A stretch of DNA of 64,000 bases from Symsagittifera roscoffensis (lineage: Eukaryota; Xenacoelomorpha; Acoela; Convolutidae), in NCBI RefSeq assembly GCF_963678635.1, contig NC_087071.1:20859194-20923193 (forward strand), written 5' to 3'. Both the position numbers and the translations under genes were made by a program. The notes under the pieces are model-generated. The model did no database searches and was not told the origin of the DNA. It saw only the letters and a list, made by a program, of their open reading frames with translations. Positions 56,629 through 64,000 of the stretch are shown piece by piece. Every line of letters begins with the position of its first letter. Within the stretch, counting starts at the first letter, position 1.

Positions 56629-57678
56629 AGTAAAATTGCTGCAGCAGTTTATCGTAAGAGTGATATCGCAAAAGCAAAGATCGTCATCAGTGAGCCGCAG
56701 GAAAAAACCAAAAAGAAAGTAAACGCGAGTAGAAGTCTACACGGCGACGAACCCAAAACAAAGTCAAAGAAGAAGGAAGTGGAGATTCAACCAGAGAGTA
56801 GTGACTCAGACGATCTTCCAGAATCACCAGAACTATCCAATTTGAAGAATGTGGAAACGCCATTTCAGGACAGTCAGTACTATGTCACATCAAAAGACAC
56901 AGAAATGAACGGGGGCATAAACCTTGCAGGAAAACGCGCGAAACCAAACAACGCGGGTCCAGTGCTCGAAAACTCGAAAAATTTGGGTAACAAAGGAGCT
57001 AAACAAGGCACTAAGAAACAAACTGGTCAAGAGGCGAGGAAGAAAAAAGCTGTTGAAACAGCCCAAGAAGCAACACTGTCACGTGACAATGACTTAGACT
57101 TTTTGCCACCCACTGTAGAAACAGGACTTCCTAGTACGTCCACACCGAAAGAATCTTCGAATGAAAGTAAAGACATCACGAGACACAGACCAGATGATAA
57201 AATCCTAGAAACGTTCCAAAGCCGAGATCTTACTACTAAGGATTGGAATAAATTGGCGGACCATGTGTTGACAAGGGGGGTCCAGAAAGCTGTGGAGGAG
57301 ATTTTAAAATCCTCTAATACGGAAGAAGAGTTCAACATTAATGCTCCCCCAGGAGTTTCGGATGAGTCCGGGGATAGTGAAGCTCCGGTTAGGCGAAGCG
57401 ATCGGTCCACTAAGAACAAAGGACCAAGTAGATACGGAAACCCCTATAAGCACTCAGTGAAATTGGTTACGTCGGAACAAGATCTCGTAGACCTCAACAT
57501 GGCAGCTCTCGAACCATATCGAATCAAATTGGCTAACTTTAGATCAGATGTGAACAAACGGGAGGAAAGCAAATTGGGACTCCTGGAGAAACATCTGTTC
57601 AGGCGTAAATTTGGTAGTGAGGCGCTGGATATTTCGAAAAGCTGGATAACGACAGCCCGAAGAAAAAAGGGAAAATGA
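56629..57678 (+). CDS. Retroelement-like charged polyprotein tail
   Basis: The frame is open from 56629 with no good ATG before 56905; an acceptor-like TTGCTGCAG at 56636-56644 suggests an exon, or it is the end of a longer polyprotein. The N-part is Lys-rich (TKKKVNASR, KSKKK), the middle Ser/Glu-rich. The end has APVRRSDRSTKNKGPSRYGN, which resembles the arginine/serine/tyrosine tail after integrase in many LTR retroelements, and ARRKKGK at the stop. About 120 bases after the stop lies a purine run, AGGGGGAG. No integrase or RT motif is visible, so the assignment is tentative. Confidence 0.4.
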   Translation, partial: SKIAAAVYRKSDIAKAKIVISEPQEKTKKKVNASRSLHGDEPKTKSKKKEVEIQPESSDSDDLPESPELSNLKNVETPFQDSQYYVTSKDTEMNGGINLAGKRAKPNNAGPVLENSKNLGNKGAKQGTKKQTGQEARKKKAVETAQEATLSRDNDLDFLPPTVETGLPSTSTPKESSNESKDITRHRPDDKILETFQSRDLTTKDWNKLADHVLTRGVQKAVEEILKSSNTEEEFNINAPPGVSDESGDSEAPVRRSDRSTKNKGPSRYGNPYKHSVKLVTSEQDLVDLNMAALEPYRIKLANFRSDVNKREESKLGLLEKHLFRRKFGSEALDISKSWITTARRKKGK

Positions 57679-57794
57679 ATGACAGACAGACAAGAAAAAA
57701 CATGGCTATGATTTACAAAACTAATTAAAACTGAGTGTAAAACTCCTAGTTATTTATAAATTTTATAATGTAGTATATAAAACTTAGCTATCCC

Positions 57795-57802
57795 AGGGGG
57801 AG
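57795..57802 (+). other. Candidate polypurine tract
   Basis: AGGGGGAG followed by TATGGTACGGCAC. In LTR elements a polypurine tract sits directly before a 3' LTR beginning TG; TGGTACGGC at 57804 fits. I could not find a second copy of the following 200 bases, so no LTR pair is established. Confidence 0.3.
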
Positions 57803-59090
57803 TATGGTACGGCACTTACTGCAAGTGCAGTAGTAATTGTTGTTCTCTTTGATCACTGAACTTGGGACCTATACTGTTATGTATAATTATGCAGTTATAT
57901 CGTTATTATCATATTACCAAGGTCATTGGATGTAGACCATCGTTTGCCTTCATATTATTTATCTTAAGCTCAGCGTACAAACGATACGGTGTTTGAGTTG
58001 GTTCATGGAACCGAAGAGAAAAATTAAAAGTCAAAGATCAAATTAATAAATTAAACTAAATAAGATAAAAATAAATCTGAGTTGTCCAATTCCTTTCCTT
58101 ATCACAATGATGATGAGGTAGAAAACTAAAACTTAGTTCCTACTTGCTTGAAATGATTTAGAAGACCAACATAGGACTCGTGTCTGAGAAGACCAGGTCA
58201 AAAAAAGGCAAAGCGATGGCAACGAGAAGCACCTAAATCAGTGCAGCATTGTGCTTCTGAGCGCCGTAGCTTGATCAATTTCTGAGCCGCTCATATTATA
58301 ATCCGGGCCTTAAAAATTGATTTTTCTCATTCGTTATAAATTTAGATCAAAAACCATCATATCAACGAAACTTCGTAATTTTTAGGGTTTCTCGCACGTG
58401 TGAAACTTTGTATTTTTAGGAAAAGAAAGTGAGTTGATGACAGAGCTTGCAAAAACTTGGGGTTGATCACGATAAGATGACAGTACTGGAGGATGTATGC
58501 TTGGAGTAGGTGCCCCTATAAGATAAAAAATTGTTTTTTACTTATATGTGACAACTCCTCCATCTCCATATACGAGAAAATGCTTATCATGCAATTTTCA
58601 TACATGGAAAAATGCTTTCATACCATTTTCAGATATGGAAAAATGCTTATAGACTTCCTGCAAACTTCTGCACGTACGGAATTGTATAGTAAGAAGTGTC
58701 TCATATATGGAAATGGTATAATAAGAAGTTTTGGTCAACCCGGAAAACTATCATGATCAGCGGCCGAACAAGAATCCAAAAAATCTACCAAAAGTTTTAG
58801 GGCAAACCTACCAAAATGGGTGTCGTAAGAGTTTCAAAGAGGTTCCTTTAACAGATGAGGGCGACTAAATTCTGCGGCAGTGCGTCAAAAATACCCCCTT
58901 CCGCAATCGGCAACTGAATCTGAATCAGTAAATCTACTTAAGTATTTGGTAGCTTGGTTATCTACTCTCGACAAATACGAATTTTTGTTGTTTTTGATGT
59001 AACTTTTAAAAGAAAGATTAAAAAGAGCCAGTTCATGTAACTATAGCAACCCAATATTTGTAAGTCTTCACACTTAAAGTCTAATAGTAA
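57803..59090. other. Possible LTR-like start, then gene-poor DNA
   Basis: 57804-58010 would be the LTR if the tract before it is real. From 58556 to 58740 the foldback-family arms (AAATGCTTATCATGCAATTT and relatives) recur four or more times. No gene is seen. Confidence 0.35.
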
Positions 59091-59092
59091 AA

Positions 59093-59789
59093 TCATCTTC
59101 TTCGATTTATGATAACAAAAACTAAGGCAGACAAAACTCCAACAAGAATAGTTATCACATATATATCCCAACTTGACCCGAGCCAAAAGTCGGGTGAGAA
59201 GTATACTTGATATTGCTCTTTTGTATTTTCATTGTAAAACGGTTCCCATCCGTACAATAAGGCCAATTTGATGAGCGCCAACAATACTGGAATATAAGCA
59301 TCATTAGATGTTTCGGCAGCCATATCGTAGTATCTTTTAGCTAAATGGATATCTTTTTTCATTCCCAATCCAAGTTCATGCATATAGGCAAGGTTAAACA
59401 TTGCTTGGGCATTTTGAAACTGATCAGAAGCTTGTCTATAATGAGTGACCGCTTCTTCAAAGTTAGGTTGGGTTCCCAAACCATAATAATGGTAATCTCC
59501 CACTTTCACTCGTGCTTGCGTGTAACCTTGAGCAGCTGACCGTTCCCAGTACATAAGCGCTGTTCGGCTTAACTCACTGTCGCTTATAATGTCAGTCTCT
59601 CCGTGCTCCAACATGAAGGCGACATTAGAGATAGCAACTTCGTAACCCATTTCGGATAATGTGGCGTATATCATAAAGGCTTCGTTCTTTTTACTGGACA
59701 TATATGCTTCGTGTGCTGTCATAAACATTTCAGACCATTTTCCTCTCTCGGCTACGTTTTTGTACAATTCGACCGCGACATGACAAGAC
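59093..59789 (-). CDS. SEL1L: SEL1L last exon, C-terminal repeats and membrane anchor
   Basis: Acceptor GATAAG at 59790. Encodes SCHVAVELYKNVAERGKWSE, GYTQARVKVGDYHYYGLGTQ, AQAMFNLAYMHELGLGMKKD, then the anchor. TGA at 59095-59093. Confidence 0.94.
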
Positions 59790-62316
59790 CTTATCGGTGA
59801 TAGATTACAATGGTATAACTTTCATGTATAAGAAAAGAAATTATAAAATGGCTGTTTATTAATGCGAGGAAACACTTCTCTTTCATTTATTTCGATTTGG
59901 AGCTACAAAAATAAAACAAACTTCGCGCCAAATTGCCCAGAAAAATAACTTCGGTTAATTGAAACGAACGTATTTCATCCGACAAAAAAAAATACCCCAA
60001 CTCTATTTCAGGTTTTATTTAAAACTATTTTTCGCAAAAAAACGTCCCCACTAAAAGCGTAATTGTAATCTATCGCAACCTTAACATCCCAAGACCGCTT
60101 TCTTGCATCTGAGCTAAATAGTAGAAGCCAAGAGTATGTCCATTCTGAGAGGCAAGATTGAAGTACTTGACAGCCTTTTTGTTGTCCCTCGGCACTCCAA
60201 GGCCTCTGAAGTACTGCACTCCTAGATTCAGTTGACCATCTACGTTTCCCTGGTCGGCCGCCATTTTGAAATACCGGAAGGATTCTGTGTAGCTCTGAAA
60301 ACATATTCTTAGAGACAGTTCACAACATAGCCCACAAAGATTGGAAAAGCGTTTAACAGGAAAATCGAAAAAAAAAGATTGAAAATTTTAACATTTTAAG
60401 CAAAAAATAGACCAGGTTAAAGATCTTTTAATTTCAAGAAAGAGTATGATTGACCTTTTAAAAACGTTAACCCAATAGAAAAACTAGATGATTGGGCTAA
60501 TTTTTCACTCCGCGGGGAAATCTAAAAATTGCATTACACTTTCGAAGCTAGAATTCGATCACAATTTTTTTTCGCGTCATTTCGCTTTCGTTTTTGGAGA
60601 GTAATTTGAGCCTATGACTAGAAATTGTCTAATAATAGGATTTTATTTAGATCAATACAGCGGCGAAACGTAGCCAAGCTACCACTATCATCCGTGCTCG
60701 TTGCTTGGTCTAGCGATATCATCTAGCCCATAACAAAAACAAAATATAGCCAACAGAGATGAAAAATGCCAATGAAAGCAAACAAACCGAAAAAAAAATG
60801 ACCGAATTGTTCTTGGAAAAAAAACCGAAATTGAGCGTGAACAAAATTTTAGTTTTTTTTCTGAAAAACAAGAAATCAATTCGACCTATTTACGAGTCTT
60901 CACTACGTTCATCGAAACTTAAAAACTCGCATGCAATTTTTTACCACGAGCACAACAAAAGATCTCCGCAAAGAGCGGAACAGTTCGTTTATTCTTCGTT
61001 TCCCTCGTGGATAAATTGTCTTAATTTCAATATACTGGTCGGAACATTCGAGTCTGAATAACCAGCAACTACTGTTACCTTCATCACTCCGTATCCGTTC
61101 ATGTACAGTTGTCCCAACCCCGCTTGGCCCATTGCGTTGCCCTGATCGGCGGCGTCTTTGAAGTACTTGAAGGCCAAGTCGTAATTCTTTTTGATGTAAC
61201 TGTTATCTTCCATGTACATGCGACCTAAATGTCATTCATGGTTGCAAATTGGAACTCAACTAAGCCTGAAAAAAACTTGCAAAAACTCTAGGCTTAGCAA
61301 AAACTCGAATCAGCAAAAATCTGCGACTTCGCAAATTTGAGTCTCACGCACTGGCCATTCAGCCACGGATGCTTAAAAACCCCAAAAACTAGCCACCAAT
61401 AATGCAGCTACATATACTAATAAATTGCCAATTCGATGCAGCAAAAGCAGCACCAAATACAAAAGATACAAGTTTGCATGTAATAAATTGCAAATCATAA
61501 AGCCACATCATGTCTAAATTATGCATTTTAAAAAATTGCGAGATATATTGAGTAAGAAAATTTCTGAAATCGAGATTTTATTGTTATGTTGTTTGAAACA
61601 CAGCTTTTTCGGTTCACTTGATGAATTAAAAAAGCATCAACTGTGTAAACTTTTAGCTATTCGAATGCCAAAGCACATGTTATCAATAAGCTGTAAACAT
61701 GCAAATAAGCTGTCAAGCCAATTCGATGCAGCAAATTCGATGCATCGAATATTGTTTCTTTAAGTCGCAACAATATTTGCGACTTAGGTTGGAAAAAAAG
61801 AAAGTTTGTACTATAACACTTTGCTTCGCAAGTGTAAAAAGCGAATAGACAGGAAATTCATTTTTTGAATAAAGTATCTGACCCTTTTTATTAAAACTCT
61901 CAGCACATTTGAGCCCGCTTCACAAAATTCTGATTGCATCCTAAACAAATTTTGCTTTGAGTCTATTATGCTTTCAAAACATGCTGTAATGTTTATAATT
62001 TTTTATATTTGCCCAAGGAACATGTTGAGTAAGCTTTTCTTCTATCTTGATTGAAAAAAAAAACATTTTAGGATTTTAAAGACTTGCCCAAGGGACATAT
62101 TTGGTACGACATATTGAAATTAAACAATTCAAAGCTGTCGAAATGTTCGATTCAGAAGATCCACTGCTGCCTTACCCAGATACGCCTGAGCATTGGGGTT
62201 GTTGCTCTTGTCAGCTGCATGTTGGAAGTAGTTGTAGGCTGTCTTGTAGTCCACAGTCACGCCCCTTCCTCCCTGGTAGTGCAACTGACCCAGCCCAATC
62301 TGCGCTTTGGTGTCTC
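59093..62316 (-). CDS. SEL1L: SEL1L, ER-associated degradation adaptor: last four exons
   Basis: SEL1L holds the HRD1 ubiquitin ligase in the ER membrane and presents misfolded glycoproteins. Exons (minus strand) are 62316-62176, 61224-61079, 60294-60080 and 59789-59093. All junctions are GT-AG with matching phases: G|GT makes Gly before RMYMED, MK|SYTESF falls between codons, and AG|G makes Arg before SCHVAVELYKN. About 398 residues are covered, as Sel1 repeats: AQIGLGQLHYQGGRGV, AMGQAGLGQLYMNGYGV, VDGQLNLGVQYFRGLGV, AMFNLAYMHELGLGMKKDI. After these come the luminal segment before the membrane, a transmembrane span (IYVITILVGVLSALVFVII) and a three-residue tail NRRR. Vertebrate SEL1L has a longer proline-rich cytoplasmic tail, absent here. 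The N-terminal half was not found upstream in the window. Confidence 0.93.
60080..60294 (-). CDS. SEL1L: SEL1L exon, Sel1 repeats
   Basis: Acceptor GTTTTCAG at 60295, donor GTTGCG at 60079. Encodes SYTESFRYFKMAADQGNVDG, then LGVPRDNKKAVKYFNLASQN and LAQMQESGLGML. Confidence 0.92.
60310..60985. repeat. Family R repeat, copy 4 (in SEL1L intron)
   Basis: Shares AATTTTTCACTCCGCGGGGAAATCTAAA, the CTTTCGAA(G/A)CTAGAA phrase and the GAAAAATGCCAATGAAAGCA stretch with copies at 31.7 and 41.3 kb, in jumbled order. The open frame at 60759-61061 belongs to the repeat and overlaps a SEL1L exon on the other strand. Confidence 0.5.
61079..61224 (-). CDS. SEL1L: SEL1L exon, Sel1 repeats
   Basis: Acceptor CATTTAG at 61225, donor GTAACA at 61078. 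Encodes RMYMEDNSYIKKNYDLAFKY and ADQGNAMGQAGLGQLYMNGY, ending GVMK. Confidence 0.92.
61301..61372 (-). repeat. tRNA-Leu(CAA)-like SINE head
   Basis: Minus strand: GCATCCGTGGCTGAATGGCC (A-box TGGCTGAATGG), then GAGACTCAAATTTGC, placing CAA in an anticodon-loop position flanked by a weak stem. A variable-arm-like GAAGTCGCAG follows, then GATTCGAGTT, a weakened B box about 50 bases downstream. The order and spacing fit a type II (leucine) tRNA, but stems are degraded, so this is a tRNA-derived repeat. Confidence 0.55.
61380..61860. repeat. Family R / SINE body in SEL1L intron
   Basis: GCAGCAAAAGCAGCACCAAA, GCATGTAATAAATTGCAA and the ATTTCTGAAATCGAG(A/T)TTT phrase match 42040-42230 in the same order, downstream of the tRNA-like head in both places. 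The two loci are therefore copies of the same composite repeat. Confidence 0.55.
62176..62316 (-). CDS. SEL1L: SEL1L exon (first visible)
   Basis: Not apparent as a long open frame. Acceptor CTTGGACAG at 62317, donor GTAAGG at 62175. Encodes DTKAQIGLGQLHYQGGRGVT and DYKTAYNYFQHAADKSN, matching the vertebrate GDVGAQVGLGQLHLHGGRGV repeat. Its first two bases finish a codon from an unseen upstream exon. Confidence 0.93.
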
Positions 62317-62385
62317 CTGTCCAAGAATTAAAGACAAAACTGATTCCTTTTGACTATTTTTTTTTATAATGACCTTGCATCTTTA

Positions 62386-62426
62386 ATGTTAATAATCATA
62401 ATAATAATAACAAAAATAATAATCAT

Positions 62427-62461
<35 letters not shown>

Positions 62462-62472
62462 TAATAATAATA
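62386..62472. repeat. AAT/ATA microsatellite
   Basis: About 85 bases of ATA/AAT trinucleotide repeats with a few CAA and CAT interruptions, just upstream of the first visible SEL1L exon. Confidence 0.95.
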
Positions 62473-63371
62473 GGGTTTTAGCACCTACACTGAGAGAGAC
62501 TCCTTACAGTGTCAATCAACAATTTCACTTTTATATGGCATACTTGGTACAATCAATCCCATGTTTCTATCTATTATCCAATCTATCGATATACCATTTA
62601 ATGACAACTCCGAGGGTTTTTTTATTTAACCTCATTACAAAAACAAGAAAAAAAAACATTTTCAAGTCACGACAGTTTACAAAAATCTTTCAGGATGACA
62701 CTTTTTTTTGATAAAAATAAACTTGAGCAATAAATTGTTAAACTCCGCCGAAAGCCCAATTTTTTTTATAGACAACTGGACAGAATTATAAGTACAAATA
62801 TTCTGTGATAGCTTAAGAAAGCAGCATGAAATCTGCTGGTAGCAAAGCAGCATGGCGCCTGTTATCTATAAATGCTTTAAAAATTGTAAAGGAAAGCATG
62901 CTGATCAATTTACTTTTTTTTTTGCAAATTTCTAGGTGCTGTCTAGATTGAATGAGTATGTTGCATTATCACGAACCACTATTACTAACTTCATACGCAC
63001 AACTTAGTAATCAAGTTAACTAAATTTTAATAGTTAAAATTTATTTATTAATATTTTTCTCTTGTGGTCCTTTAATATCTGTATAAGTAATGTTTATCAT
63101 GCTTGTTTCACTAAGTGTACTTAGTGTGTTTCGGGCAGACCCCTAATAGGCATACAAAATGCATTTCTTCTATCCCCTCCGTATCGTAAAATATCGTGAT
63201 TCAACTTATGTATGAGTTTCGTTTGATATTGGACAATTAACTTTCTTTCTTCTTTCTATAAATTGAAGCTAAAAAACTGTCGATTTCACGTATTCCTCCA
63301 TCTGATATGCAACAGATCTAACACGCCAATCTAGCCGAGAGGAAAAGAAACAAAAATCGCTAAGTCAAAAA
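62473..63371. other. No gene recognised
   Basis: I looked here on the minus strand for earlier SEL1L exons and found no Sel1-repeat or fibronectin type II residues. Confidence 0.4.
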
Positions 63372-63646
63372 ATGGCAAAAACATTAGATCAAGCAATAGT
63401 ATCATGTATTGAAAAAAAAACAAATCATTTAAAGACTCTTTTAATGCCCCTCCTGATTTTTTCCGAAATTCAATATATAAAAGTCTACTTGAAACGACTC
63501 AAGATAAAAACTGCATCAAAACGTGTCAGTTTGAACAGGTGACCAAATTTTTACAACAATTCTCACATGCACAACGTGAACAATTTTTGAACAGCTTTGA
63601 AATTTTACAAGGAGGTGGAAAACTGGAAAAGAGCCCATTTAAGAAC
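63372..63646 (+). CDS. Possible first exon of an unrecognised gene
   Basis: ATG at 63372 in a favourable context (AAAAAATGGC) reads AKTLDQAIVSCIEKK up to a run of nine A (63412-63420). One frame over, the frame is open from 63413 and reads KSFKDSFNAPPDFFRNSIYK, CIKTCQFEQVTKFLQQFSHA and FEILQGGGKLEKSPFKN, then meets a strong donor, GTATGT, at about 63646. A one-base error or indel in the A run would join the two. TATATAAAAG at 63474 is inside the frame. I do not recognise the protein. If real, the gene runs opposite to SEL1L and lies either within its missing 5' intron or beyond its end. Confidence 0.35.
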
Positions 63647-64000
63647 GTATGTCAAATGCGAGCAATGGAAAATGCGAGCATGCCTGATGCGAGCAATGGA
63701 AAAAAGACTTCACAAGCGGTTAGTTTACAAAGCCAACAAAATTGAGCAGATAGCCATTGAGCCGAAACAAAAGTGTTTTCATAGTCCCCACTCAAAACAA
63801 ACTCATAATAAATTTTATGCGTAACTTTACAAACAACAAAAGCAGTAAAATTCAACGCAGAGTCTAAGCTGCGCTTATCAAACACTAGTCAGAACACGAC
63901 AAAAAGCAGCTCTATAAAGTGCAATAAGAAAAAGTAAGCCTCAAATTAGTAAAAATGCGGCTGCGTCTCGGATTCAATCTGTAACCTAGAGTTTATGAGC
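63647..64000. other. Presumed intron or intergenic end of window
   Basis: The phrase ATGCGAGCAATGGA is repeated at 63656 and 63689. Nothing else is seen. Confidence 0.35.

Noticed and set aside
57804-58020. Solo or 3' LTR after the purine tract
   Set aside because: No second copy in the window and no clear CA end, so only the purine tract is listed, at low confidence.
60759-61061. 100-codon Lys/Asn-rich plus-strand frame
   Set aside because: Lies in repeat family R and overlaps the 3' end of a SEL1L exon on the other strand.
62084-62353. 89-codon plus-strand frame with Cys-rich stretch
   Set aside because: It is antisense to a well-supported SEL1L exon with correct splice sites and phase.

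Overview
The window is nuclear DNA of an invertebrate-like metazoan. It is AT-rich and dominated by decayed retroelements and repeats. It holds two confidently recognisable single-copy host genes, both on the minus strand and both split by GT-AG introns: SRP68 (34110-37720, four exons, complete, 621 codons) and the 3' part of SEL1L (59093-62316, four exons; the 5' part is not found). The retroelement types resemble those common in cnidarian, worm and tunicate genomes, but I cannot name the phylum from sequence alone.

1-4.7 kb: intergenic DNA with a dispersed CCCCTCCGGATT motif cluster, several hairpins, and a C-terminal piece of a retroelement polyprotein carrying a zinc-finger remnant and a PD-(D/E)XK-like nuclease (3790-4476). 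4.9-17 kb: a mosaic of broken non-LTR elements. It contains one plus-strand LINE reverse transcriptase (RT) with a FADD motif, and two minus-strand polyprotein families: E1, with a PHD-like finger and an LDD RT, and E2, with a YADD RT plus PD-(D/E)XK. Blocks of these were copied two or three times at very high identity, with their frameshifts included, so the copying was by segmental duplication. 17-34 kb: gene-poor, with direct repeats, a diverged 4-unit tandem array (23.6-28.2 kb) and a few decayed exon-like stretches.

34-38 kb: SRP68, with a nested terminal-inverted-repeat element in intron 2. 38-45 kb: gene-poor, with repeat family R, a tRNA-Leu-like SINE segment and small foldbacks. 45.4-52.4 kb: a LINE 5' half (ORF1 with PHD finger, then an apurinic-type endonuclease in the same frame behind a UGA-CUA-G stop context) fused to an antisense Env gene, all tandemly duplicated in two 3181-bp units that are almost identical. 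51.1-53.9 kb: the longer copy of the Env gene, with a secretion signal, dibasic site and hydrophobic fusion-like segment, then an in-frame UAG before the membrane anchor. It runs divergently from a set of plus-strand orphan ORFs at 54.1-57.7 kb that end in a retroelement-like basic tail and a polypurine tract. 59-62.3 kb: SEL1L exons interleaved with family R. 63.4 kb: a possible first exon of an unrecognised plus-strand gene.

The two host genes act in the same broad pathway, secretory protein biogenesis: SRP68 delivers nascent chains to the ER and SEL1L removes misfolded ER proteins. They are 21 kb apart and nothing suggests co-regulation. The most unusual material is the stop-codon-interrupted LINE and Env locus at 45-58 kb.
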